The notes beneath the pieces were generated by a model that saw only the letters and a list, made by a program, of their open reading frames with translations, made no database searches and had not been told where the DNA came from. The translations under genes were made by a program, and so were the position numbers. A stretch of 8,240 nucleotides of DNA, taken from NCBI GenBank assembly GCA_001871685.1, contig MNVK01000081.1, positions 1 to 8,240 of the forward strand, read 5' to 3'. This DNA comes from Nitrospirae bacterium CG1_02_44_142 (lineage in GTDB: Bacteria; Nitrospirota; Thermodesulfovibrionia; Thermodesulfovibrionales; UBA1546). Shown piece by piece: positions 1 to 5,432 of the stretch; position 1 is the stretch's first letter, and every line of letters begins with the position of its first letter.

Positions 1-32
1 CCAAACATCTCTGCGATTTTCCGCAATTTCAT
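1..32 (-). CDS. Possible 5' end of a gene leaving the window (LpxD-like start?)
   Basis: Reading leftward from an ATG at 30-32 gives MKLRKIAEMFG before the window ends. An AAAGGG stretch lies 8 nt upstream of the ATG and could serve as a ribosome binding site. N-termini of the form MKL..IAE..G are typical of LpxD, the UDP-3-O-acylglucosamine N-acyltransferase of lipid A synthesis. Eleven residues cannot establish that, so the family is only a guess and the existence of the gene is itself uncertain. Confidence 0.25.
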   Translation of the reverse strand, partial: MKLRKIAEMF

Positions 33-50
33 TTTAAACACCCTTTAAAC

Positions 51-109
51 TGTCATGCTGAATTTATTTCAGCATCTCCTTTAGACCCTGAAACAAGTTC
101 AGGGTGACA
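51..109. repeat. Tandem double-hairpin intergenic repeat
   Basis: Two perfect hairpins stand side by side. The first (55-75) pairs ATGCTGAA with TTCAGCAT. The second (85-105) pairs ACCCTGAA with TTCAGGGT. The whole unit is bounded by TGTCA (51-55) and TGACA (105-109), which are themselves inverted. Both stems share the CTGAA/TTCAG core, so the unit looks like a duplicated palindrome. This pattern resembles dispersed palindromic elements found in many copies in some Gram-negative genomes. Neither side is followed by a long T-run, so it is not a standard intrinsic terminator. Only one copy lies in this window. Confidence 0.75.
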
Positions 110-151
110 AAACAAAAACGATAGAGAAAGAATACCATATAGGAGAATTGA

Positions 152-220
152 TTGACAATAAAGATTAAATATCCGCGAATATCAATATCTACGCAAGCGA
201 AAGCCAATCCTGTCTGTTGA
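152..220 (+). CDS. Weak candidate small ORF, 22 codons
   Basis: A TTG codon at 152 is preceded by AGGAG with 6 nt spacing. It opens a frame of 22 codons (MTIKIKYPRI... ending ANPVC) that stops at TGA 218-220, just before the converging end of the large minus-strand gene. There is no ATG and no clear promoter, and I recognise no family. The only favourable signs are the ribosome-binding-site-like sequence and a C-terminal cysteine. It is most likely chance. Confidence 0.13.
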   Translation: MTIKIKYPRISISTQAKANPVC

Positions 221-233
221 CTGATTTAGCACA

Positions 234-1838
234 TCATTTTCTCTCAAATATATTCCCCTTCCAGAAATCCTCCAGCCCCTGAGGGGTAAAAACATCTCCC
301 TGCGGATAATTACCCGCAGGCGGCTGATATTGCTGTGGAGGTTCAGTTGTCACAGGAGGCTGATAATACTGAGGCGGCTGTGATGTAACACTGTCTGGCC
401 GTGCTGTGACAGGCGGCTGATATGGCTGCGTAGATATTTGACCCACAAAAACAAAACTGCCGCCCCATGAGCCATAGCCTTTGCTTATTACACCATTGCG
501 GAAGCTCCCTGTATAGGACGACTGTCCCTGTCTTATTTCTATCGTAACAGCGCCGCCGGCTTGAAATGAGATTAGTCCTGAATGAACTGCTGATGTGCAG
601 ATTGATGAATCATTAGTATAAACATCAGTTCCCCACACGGTTGCCGGAGAGCCGTTAGGGGAGCAGTTGTATGTGAACTGTTGTCCGTTTTTACCTCCCT
701 TATCAACAGCCGTAGTATTCCATCCGGCAGTTTGAGCGGAGACAGTGGTTGTCACAGGAGGCTGATAAGGCTGCGTTACAACTGGCGGCTGATAAGGCTG
801 CGGAGTAACAACCGTAGCTGCGCCTGTAGTCACAAGCAATTTATACGGCGTTGTTGAATAGATAAGCGGGCGGTTCTCACGTCCCTTGCTGATTTCTATA
901 AAGACATTGCCGGGCTTTGTAATCTTCCGTTCAAAGTATGCAGCCCCTGTCTTGGACTCATCCCAGCTTCCTGAACTGTCCGTTATGATAATCCTGCTGT
1001 TGGCGTTCTGCGGAAAATTCTTCAACGTTACTTTCACGGTATCGGGCTGATTCAGATATATATGATAAATGTCAGTATCATTCTCCCCGCCTAAATAAAC
1101 GCTATTCTCATATCCTTTTGTCCCTCTCATCATAAGTGGATGTTCATTGAACAGATATGCGGTAATTTCCTGCCCTATAGGTATTGTCTTTATGATTCCC
1201 TTTTGCAGCCTTTTATCAAGGGATATAAAATCATAAGCAGGATGGTTATCATGATTAGGCTCATACTGATCCGGCAATGCCTGCAATGCAACGCTGAATT
1301 GATATTGAATCGGGGGTAGAACAGGCTTGCCGTCATACGTTGAAGGGACCTTTTTCATTGACCTGTCAGTAAAAGGCATGAGATAAAAGGGGCCGTTTGC
1401 GCTGCACCGCACAGCGCACCAATCGCTGCCCGAGCAGACGCCGCCTGCAGTGGAAGACAGACTTACTGAAATATAACCGGTTTTATTGCCCATCGCAGAA
1501 AAAGAAAATTGCAAAGAACTGCCTCTGTCGCTTCTTACAAACCCTGCAGACGCAGTAGGATACGTTGGATGAAAACCTGAAATGTTTACCTGAACACGGC
1601 AGTCTGAAGGATAGCCGGAAATATTGACTGTTGCTATGCCTGATTGGGGAAGCACGGTCGTAAACATATCGTTTCCGTCCCCGTAGTTTATCTGTCCTCT
1701 TACAGCATCGCCGACTGCGAAATGATTGGCCTTCTCAGGGGCATTGTTCGGTTCAACCTCTGTTACAACAGCGCCGTAAGTCACGCCGGTTAAAAAGATG
1801 AAAATCAAAGCAGTTAAAAAACACATTTTTTTAAACAT
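234..1838 (-). CDS. Secreted multidomain protein: two PPC-like modules, PYQPP linker, LCCL-like domain
   Basis: This is a 534-residue exported protein of unknown substrate. Residues 1-23 form a Sec signal peptide (MFKKMCFLTALIF..., probable cleavage near YGA23). Two beta-rich segments each begin with an EPN motif (EVEPNN near 28 and QYEPNHD near 191). The second carries GENDTDIYHIYL (251-262), the pattern of bacterial pre-peptidase C-terminal (PPC) domains. Residues about 373-467 match the LCCL pattern: VWGTDVYTNDSSICTSAVHS, then GG.V.I and G.Y.GS..NG. Five PYQPP-like motifs flank the LCCL region (346-361, 471-476, 490-495, 502-507). No catalytic domain is seen, so a binding or adhesive role outside the cytoplasmic membrane is inferred. 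Start choice: the ATG at 1838 has GGAGGG 6 nt upstream. The frame stays open to an ATG at 1901, but that codon lies inside the -10 box of the promoter. Cysteines 135, 141 and 145 cluster in the first module. Confidence 0.88.
   Translation of the reverse strand: MFKKMCFLTALIFIFLTGVTYGAVVTEVEPNNAPEKANHFAVGDAVRGQINYGDGNDMFTTVLPQSGIATVNISGYPSDCRVQVNISGFHPTYPTASAGFVRSDRGSSLQFSFSAMGNKTGYISVSLSSTAGGVCSGSDWCAVRCSANGPFYLMPFTDRSMKKVPSTYDGKPVLPPIQYQFSVALQALPDQYEPNHDNHPAYDFISLDKRLQKGIIKTIPIGQEITAYLFNEHPLMMRGTKGYENSVYLGGENDTDIYHIYLNQPDTVKVTLKNFPQNANSRIIITDSSGSWDESKTGAAYFERKITKPGNVFIEISKGRENRPLIYSTTPYKLLVTTGAATVVTPQPYQPPVVTQPYQPPVTTTVSAQTAGWNTTAVDKGGKNGQQFTYNCSPNGSPATVWGTDVYTNDSSICTSAVHSGLISFQAGGAVTIEIRQGQSSYTGSFRNGVISKGYGSWGGSFVFVGQISTQPYQPPVTARPDSVTSQPPQYYQPPVTTEPPQQYQPPAGNYPQGDVFTPQGLEDFWKGNIFERK
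318..428 (-). repeat. Proline-rich PYQPP coding repeats (C-terminal group)
   Basis: Three in-frame copies of a six-codon unit reading Q-[PY/YY/QY]-QPP lie at 318-335, 354-371 and 411-428. On the plus strand they appear as variants of GGCGGCTGATA. Two more copies lie at 756-803, on the other side of the LCCL-coding region. The units are spaced by short Val/Thr/Ser-rich stretches, as in extended linkers of secreted proteins. Confidence 0.8.
756..803 (-). repeat. Proline-rich PYQPP coding repeats (N-terminal pair)
   Basis: Two copies of PQPYQPP/TQPYQPP lie back to back. On the plus strand they share the nearly identical string GGCTGATAAGGCTGCG. They join the second PPC-like module to the LCCL-like domain. 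Their high DNA identity suggests recent duplication or slippage. Confidence 0.8.
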
Positions 1839-1900
1839 TTTATTCCCTCCGTTATAGATTCTTTCCTTTTCATGTAATAGTAAATAGAGATTACGATTCA

Positions 1901-1929
1901 AGTTTATAGCGGCAGGCTTAACCTGTCAA
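1901..1929 (-). promoter_or_regulatory. Sigma70-type promoter of the secreted PPC/LCCL protein
   Basis: On the minus strand there is a perfect -35 box TTGACA (1924-1929), 17 nt of spacer, and a -10 box TAAACT (1901-1906, 4 of 6 matches). Transcription would start near 1894, giving a leader of about 55 nt before the ATG at 1838. A short inverted repeat, GTGAA-AA-TTCAC (1930-1941), sits directly upstream of the -35 box and could be an operator, but nothing else supports that. Confidence 0.65.
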
Positions 1930-2061
1930 GTGAAAATTCACATCGTTCAGCAGTAGCGGCCTAATTTGATATTGGGATACGGGAAGCCAGTCTTTTCACG
2001 ACTTAGGTATGGTGTCCAAGGAATAAATAAAAGAACGAACAACGCTGACGGACTAACACGT

Positions 2062-2274
2062 CTAAATTCTCTTTTTGCGCCTGTTCTTTATTTCCGACAT
2101 AATATCTTGAACGCTCAGCCCCTTCAGCATTCTTTCTCTCTCTTTAGTATAGTCACCAGTGCCTGTTTCAAATTGCTGAAGGAAGCGAACCAAGCCTAAA
2201 GGACCTAATGCCTTAGCTACAGCTTCCAGACCAGCCTTCCTTAAAACCACGGGACTCATTGTTTGTGTGCTCAT
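2062..2274 (-). CDS. Small partner protein of PIN-domain gene, candidate antitoxin
   Basis: This 70-residue protein starts at an ATG that overlaps the PIN gene stop codon by 4 nt (ATGA). A strong GGAGGT (2281-2286) lies inside the end of the PIN gene, so translation is coupled. The sequence runs RKAGLEAVAKALGPLGLVRFLQQFETGTGDYTKERERMLKGL and ends in a basic tail NRRKKRI. From memory, small proteins with the same 'G..AL...LGP.G..RFLQQFE.G.GDYT.ER' pattern accompany PIN genes of this kind in cyanobacteria and other bacteria, usually as uncharacterised proteins. A role in neutralising the PIN protein is inferred from size, coupling and context. No standard DNA-binding fold (AbrB, RHH or Phd) is obvious. 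The Gln/Glu-rich middle and charged C-terminus are probably helical. Confidence 0.8.
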   Translation of the reverse strand: MSTQTMSPVVLRKAGLEAVAKALGPLGLVRFLQQFETGTGDYTKERERMLKGLSVQDIMSEIKNRRKKRI

Positions 2275-2723
2275 CTAATTACCTCCGCAACCCACTCAAG
2301 TGGATTTCTTATTTCTATTTTTAAATTACTTCTGTACTGAGCAGCCTTGCGTAACAATCCGTCATCAGTTGTGAGCAAAACATCTGCATCGCCTTTCTCA
2401 GCACAAGCAATGTGCAGAGCATCAAATGCCTTAAATCCTGATTCCTCAAGTTTTGAAGCTCTGATTTCAAGACCTCTATCAACGGCAACGTATGACTGAT
2501 GCATTGATGCAAGAATGCCGACTTTAAGCTTTTTCTCGCTATCAGGCATTTTGAATATTTCTATGTCTATCGCTTCGCTGCCGATGATATCCCAATTCAA
2601 AGTCTGACTATAATTTAATATAGACAGTATTGCTTCTGATTCAAGATGTATCCTGTCCTGTGTTTGATCATCAAATGGGCGATTTAAACAACAAACATCC
2701 AGATAAATCCTCATTTTTTTCAT
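2271..2723 (-). CDS. PIN-domain protein, candidate ribonuclease toxin
   Basis: This 150-residue protein covers a single PIN domain, the metal-dependent RNase fold of VapC-type toxins. Visible acidic sites are D9 in IYLDVCCLNRPFDD, E50/E55 in GSEAIDIEIF, D101 in FKAFDALHIACAE, and D120/D121 in LLTTDDGLLRKA. These correspond to the usual first, second, third and fourth PIN acidic positions. The 'YLD.CCLNRPFDD' opening marks a subgroup that differs from classical VapC. The ATG at 2723 has no Shine-Dalgarno sequence. It lies 2 nt from the predicted transcription start, so the message may be leaderless. A second in-frame ATG (residue 4) is possible but also lacks a binding site. The gene comes before its small partner, the reverse of the usual vapBC order. 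The RNA target cannot be predicted. Confidence 0.88.
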   Translation of the reverse strand: MKKMRIYLDVCCLNRPFDDQTQDRIHLESEAILSILNYSQTLNWDIIGSEAIDIEIFKMPDSEKKLKVGILASMHQSYVAVDRGLEIRASKLEESGFKAFDALHIACAEKGDADVLLTTDDGLLRKAAQYRSNLKIEIRNPLEWVAEVIR

Positions 2724-2731
2724 TATGATAA

Positions 2732-2740
2732 ATTATACCA
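2732..2740 (-). promoter_or_regulatory. Extended -10 promoter of the PIN module
   Basis: The minus strand reads TGGTATAAT here, a perfect TATAAT (2732-2737) with the TGn extension. No good -35 box is found 16-18 nt upstream, which is common for extended -10 promoters. Counting 7 nt from the -10 box puts the start near 2725, only two bases before the ATG of the PIN gene. Confidence 0.6.
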
Positions 2741-2847
2741 GATACTATTGAAAAAGAAATAACTCATATCTTATGAAAATTGGCACTGTTTCCTAATAAA
2801 ATGATTTAGACTTGACCCTGATTCCTTCGTCATTCAAAATAACGGTC

Positions 2848-2852
2848 GCTGT
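2848..2852. repeat. Target-site duplication, left copy (GCTGT)
   Basis: GCTGT directly precedes the left inverted repeat and is repeated exactly at 4436-4440 after the right inverted repeat. A 5-bp direct duplication is the mark expected from transposition and argues for a single, fairly recent insertion event. Confidence 0.75.
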
Positions 2853-2879
2853 GGGGCTGTTGAAAAAGTCCTCGTTTAA
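2853..2879 (+). repeat. IS left terminal inverted repeat
   Basis: This is 27 bp, beginning GGGGCTGTTGAAAAAG and ending CTCGTTTAA. It is the exact reverse complement of the right end at 4409-4435. Identity breaks immediately inside this point (TCTCTC on this side, AGCAATC on the other). Confidence 0.93.
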
Positions 2880-2894
2880 TCTCTCTAAAAGTCA

Positions 2895-2900
2895 TATAAT
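2895..2900 (+). promoter_or_regulatory. Candidate -10 box of the transposase
   Basis: There is a perfect TATAAT 42 nt upstream of the transposase ATG and just inside the left inverted repeat. The hexamer 17 nt upstream (TCGTTT) is a poor -35 box, so weak transcription is expected, as is usual for insertion sequences. Confidence 0.4.
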
Positions 2901-2942
2901 ATTCAGCGTAGTTAAAATCCTTTTGTAGGAAGGAGGCGACGG

Positions 2943-4403
2943 ATGATAGGGAAGCAGAACCGTTGGCAAGGAACACTTTTCATGACAGGTTCTCTGGAAG
3001 AATTAATTCCAAGCGATCATATTTTGAAGCGAGTAGATAAAGTACTCGATCTTTCATGGCTGCATAAAGAAGTAAGCGATTGCTACTGCGACAGCAATGG
3101 TCGTCCGGGAATTGATCCCGAAGCAGCAGTGCGGCTTATGCTGGCCGGATTCTTCCAGGGCATGGTCCATGACCGCAAGCTAATGCGTGAGGCACAAGTC
3201 AACCTGGCGACCCGCTGGTTTGCGGGGTATCGTCTTGATGAGAAGCTTCCCGACCACTCAAGCCTTACACGCATACGCCAGCGTTGGGGTGCAGAGAGAT
3301 TCAAAAAGATATTTCAGAAGACAGTGGAAGCCTGCATTAAGGCAAAACTTGTAAGCGGGGAAACAGTACACGTAGATGCCACAGTCATTCGTGCAGATGT
3401 TTCATGGGAAAGCCTGACTACAGAGCATGCATACAAAGTGTTAGAGGAAAACCGTGATATTGAAAGTGAAGATACCTGTATTGAAGAAGATGTTCAGAAG
3501 AAACGAGGAAGGCCCAGAACACGCCCCATATATCCCAAAAAGCATAGCGCCACCGACCCCGAAGCGACAATGGTTACTTCCAACAAGAGCCAGAGGTTAG
3601 AGCCTTCCTACAAGCAGCATACCATGGTAGATGACAAGACCGGCATAATAGTAGATATAGAGTTGACAACAGGCGAGGTCAATGAAGGCACAAGATTGAT
3701 AGAAGGAGTCAATCGTGTAGAGGCTATAACCGGGAAGAAAGTAGAACGTGTTACAGCAGATGCTTCATACGCACATCCCAAAAACTATGAGGCGATGGAA
3801 GCTCGCGGAACCGACGCGATCATTCCACCTATGCGCGAGCGGACCGCGCCACGCAATATTCCGATTAGACGGTTTTCATATGACGGGAAGAACAAGACAG
3901 TACGATGTCCTACAGGTAAATTCATGCAACGTTCTCACAAGATGGAGAAGGGTTGGATGTACAGAGCCAAGAGTCGCGATTGTAAAGTTTGCCAACTAAT
4001 AAAACGCTGTTTGTCACCTACTGCAAAGGCGCGAACCGTGCTCATTGTGGATGGCTATGAAGCCTTATTACGAGCAAGGCGCAGGAAATTACGATGGGAT
4101 GAAGATACCAGACATTGGTATAGCCGGCATCGCTGGCGGGTAGAAGGAGTGCATGGAGAGGCAAAGACTCAACATGGTCTTAGGCGGGCTGTAAGACGTG
4201 GCTTGATGAACGTTGCTATTCAGGTATATATGACGGCAATAGTAATGAACCTGAAGCGTCTGGCGACGCTTTTATCTTACTTTTTGCGGATTAAAAACAA
4301 TGTGTTTGGTCTCAAACAAGAATTCGAGAAGAAGAGAATATTCTTAAATGGATATTGGGGTCGTTGTCAAGAAAACAGATTTGATGTTGTATTGGCTGCT
4401 TGA
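2943..4403 (+). CDS. IS1182-type DDE transposase
   Basis: This 486-residue transposase catalyses strand cleavage and joining at the element's ends. The N-terminal region (about 15-125) is the DUF772/InsH-type helical domain (DHILKRVD, DGRP-like NGRPGIDPEAAVRLMLAGF, and DHSSLTRIRQRWG). The catalytic core shows D145 (VHVDATVIRAD), D273 (VTADASYAHPKN) and E401 in RWRVEGVHGEAKTQHGLRR, the Y/R-E-K signature of the IS4/IS5/IS1182 superfamily. Between the second D and the E lies a cysteine cluster (C322, C347, C350, C356), as in related proteins with a probable zinc-binding insert. A basic stretch KKRGRPRTRP (186-195) is AT-hook-like. The ATG has GGAGG 6 nt upstream (2932-2936). Full length and uninterrupted. 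Confidence 0.95.
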   Translation: MIGKQNRWQGTLFMTGSLEELIPSDHILKRVDKVLDLSWLHKEVSDCYCDSNGRPGIDPEAAVRLMLAGFFQGMVHDRKLMREAQVNLATRWFAGYRLDEKLPDHSSLTRIRQRWGAERFKKIFQKTVEACIKAKLVSGETVHVDATVIRADVSWESLTTEHAYKVLEENRDIESEDTCIEEDVQKKRGRPRTRPIYPKKHSATDPEATMVTSNKSQRLEPSYKQHTMVDDKTGIIVDIELTTGEVNEGTRLIEGVNRVEAITGKKVERVTADASYAHPKNYEAMEARGTDAIIPPMRERTAPRNIPIRRFSYDGKNKTVRCPTGKFMQRSHKMEKGWMYRAKSRDCKVCQLIKRCLSPTAKARTVLIVDGYEALLRARRRKLRWDEDTRHWYSRHRWRVEGVHGEAKTQHGLRRAVRRGLMNVAIQVYMTAIVMNLKRLATLLSYFLRIKNNVFGLKQEFEKKRIFLNGYWGRCQENRFDVVLAA

Positions 4404-4408
4404 TTGCT

Positions 4409-4435
4409 TTAAACGAGGACTTTTTCAACAGCCCC
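4409..4435 (-). repeat. IS right terminal inverted repeat
   Basis: This is the reverse complement of 2853-2879 without mismatch, ending TTTTTCAACAGCCCC. It begins 5 bp after the transposase stop codon, so gene and element end almost together. Confidence 0.93.
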
Positions 4436-4440
4436 GCTGT
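4436..4440. repeat. Target-site duplication, right copy (GCTGT)
   Basis: Exact copy of 2848-2852, immediately outside the right inverted repeat. Confidence 0.75.
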
Positions 4441-4788
4441 CCCCGTTTATACATATATATTCATTAATTCAAGCCTGACCCCAAAATGACTGCCCCAGGC
4501 AGACTTCAAACCTGAGACAGTTTTAGAGGCTGCTTGAGAATACAAAGAGGGAAATGTTTTTCATGAAGATCTTTTCGCCAGTCCTCGCAAAAATAGGGTC
4601 TGTGCCAGCGGTACTTATTGAACGCAATGCACCACGGTCGCTGTTTCGAGGCTGGCGGTTGACCCAAACTCAATCTTCTGTGACGGGCATGAAAACTGAT
4701 GAGGCGAAGAAAGAACAATCATCAGTCCCTGAGACAGCAAATGGATGTCTGGTTTAATAGTAACCATAAAAATAGATTTAAAAGGGTC
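4441..4788. other. Intergenic stretch without a convincing gene
   Basis: About 350 bp between the insertion sequence and the gene remnant. A 67-codon plus-strand frame (4554-4757, MFFMKIFSPVLAKIG...) and an overlapping 70-codon minus-strand frame are both open. Neither resembles a known family, and the plus-strand frame has only AGAGGG 3 nt before its ATG. A small hairpin CTGCC-CCA-GGCAG is at 4490-4502. The 10-mer CCTGAGACAG occurs at 4511-4520 and again at 4728-4737. The string AAGCCTGACCCC (4471-4482) resembles CTTGACCCTGATT (2811-2823) on the other side of the insertion sequence, suggesting worn repeat sequence. It reads as decayed accessory DNA. Confidence 0.5.
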
Positions 4789-4986
4789 TTATGGAAAAAC
4801 GATACGATAGTAGCCAAACAAATTGTCGGGACTACCACCGATAAGTTGAGGGAAATCTCCGTTTTCCTCTTGATTTAACTTATCATGGATGTCCCTAATT
4901 ACTTTAATTACTTTATCTTCTATCTGTCCAAACCACGAATTAGAAATAATTCTATCTTCATCAAAACGAGGGCTGTCTCTTCCTGC
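4789..4986 (-). pseudogene. Start-less open frame, probable gene remnant or shifted C-terminus
   Basis: Sixty-five sense codons run from just after a TGA (4987-4989) to TAA (4789-4791) with no ATG, GTG or usable TTG near the beginning. The translation looks like real protein: FDEDRIISNSWFGQIEDKV, then IRDIHDKLNQEENGDFPQL, then GSPDNLFGYYRIVFP. It overlaps the last 67 nt of the LPP20-like gene in the -1 frame and continues 131 bp beyond its stop. It may be the 3' remnant of a lost gene joined here by deletion, or the original C-terminus of the LPP20-like gene displaced by a frameshift. No classic slippery heptamer is seen. I recognise no family. Confidence 0.4.
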
Positions 4987-5393
4987 TCATTGTAGTCCTT
5001 ATAAACCACTTTAGCTTCCTTTACAGCTTCCTTTACAGCTTCCTCCGCGAAACCTTCATTCTTTCCACCCATAACTATAACCTTTTTAACCATCTTTGCA
5101 AGTTGGCGTGTCGCCACAAAGGTAGCGATTCTTTGCGCCATCAGTTGTTTCTGGCCCTTTGTCCTTGCAGTGAGCGGTGGAAAGGCTTCTCCAGCGACAA
5201 GGATATAGCCATCAGAAATTGCATGGTCAGGTGATGTTGTTATGGATAGATTATTCTGTTTCAGCCATTGAGTTGCGACTGGGAATCTCACGTCAAGCTC
5301 TGAAGTCTTGGCGCTCTGTGCAATAGCCATCCCTGCAACAAATAAAATCAATAATAACGCAACAAACATCCCTATCTTTATATATCTTCTCAT
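4920..5393 (-). CDS. LPP20-like exported envelope protein
   Basis: This 157-residue protein has a clear signal peptide (MRRYIKIGMFVALLLILFVA, cleavage likely after AIA25) and no lipobox cysteine, so it is probably periplasmic. The mature part follows the LPP20 family pattern: GYILVAGEAFPPLTARTKGQ, then QLMAQRIATFVATRQLAKMV (83-102), a conserved aromatic/basic loop KVVYKDY, and a final strand ALVLMKIELFLI. LPP20-type proteins include FlgP and other envelope proteins often encoded beside CsgG-like proteins, matching the upstream neighbour here. The precise role is unknown. The ATG has GGAGGA 5 nt upstream. The gene lies 68 bp after the CsgG-like gene and may belong to the same transcript. Oddities are an exact 12-bp tandem repeat encoding KEAV units (residues about 117-128) and a second open frame overlapping its 3' end. 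Confidence 0.75.
   Translation of the reverse strand: MRRYIKIGMFVALLLILFVAGMAIAQSAKTSELDVRFPVATQWLKQNNLSITTSPDHAISDGYILVAGEAFPPLTARTKGQKQLMAQRIATFVATRQLAKMVKKVIVMGGKNEGFAEEAVKEAVKEAKVVYKDYNEQEETALVLMKIELFLIRGLDR
5013..5048 (-). repeat. 12-bp tandem repeat inside the LPP20-like gene
   Basis: AGCTTCCTTTAC occurs twice exactly in tandem (5013-5024 and 5025-5036), and a third, partial copy (AGCTTCCTCCGC) follows. Translated, it gives a short Glu/Ala/Val/Lys helical stretch, EEAVKEAVKEAK. Because the unit is 12 bp, copy-number change would keep the reading frame. Confidence 0.75.
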
Positions 5394-5432
5394 ATGTCTC
5401 CTCCGTTTACATTGCTGAAAACGAATAGTATC

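Larger units (their letters stand above)
2853..4435 (+). mobile_element. Intact IS1182-type insertion sequence, 1583 bp
   Basis: The element is bounded by 27-bp perfect inverted repeats (2853-2879 and 4409-4435), both starting GGGGCTGTTGAAAAAGTCC from the outside. It carries one long transposase gene filling nearly all of its length and is flanked by GCTGT on both sides. Transposase type, size and single-gene layout fit the IS1182 group. No internal stop or frameshift is seen, so it may still be active. It sits in an intergenic stretch between the PIN module and the LPP20-like gene and interrupts no clear gene. Removing it would restore ACGGTCGCTGTCCCCGTTT. Confidence 0.92.

Noticed and set aside
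152..180. TTGACA at 152-157 as a plus-strand promoter
   Set aside because: No acceptable -10 hexamer lies 16-18 nt downstream, and no supported gene follows on that strand.
1839..1901. Upstream extension of the secreted protein to an ATG at 1901
   Set aside because: It would place 21 residues before a normal signal peptide, the codon lies inside the predicted -10 box, and the ATG at 1838 has a good GGAGGG binding site.
1966..2199. 77-codon plus-strand open frame
   Set aside because: It lies partly antisense to the small PIN partner gene, lacks a ribosome binding site and resembles no protein family.
2321..2512. 63-codon minus-strand frame inside the PIN gene
   Set aside because: It is an alternative frame of a gene whose PIN motifs are all in the main frame.
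2842..4644. ACGGTCGCTGT occurring at 2842-2852 and 4634-4644
   Set aside because: An 11-bp exact match is expected several times by chance in a window of this size, and nothing else links the two sites.
4511..4737. 10-bp direct repeat CCTGAGACAG as a target duplication around a small element
   Set aside because: The enclosed ends show no inverted repeats, and a 10-bp match at this distance is plausible by chance.
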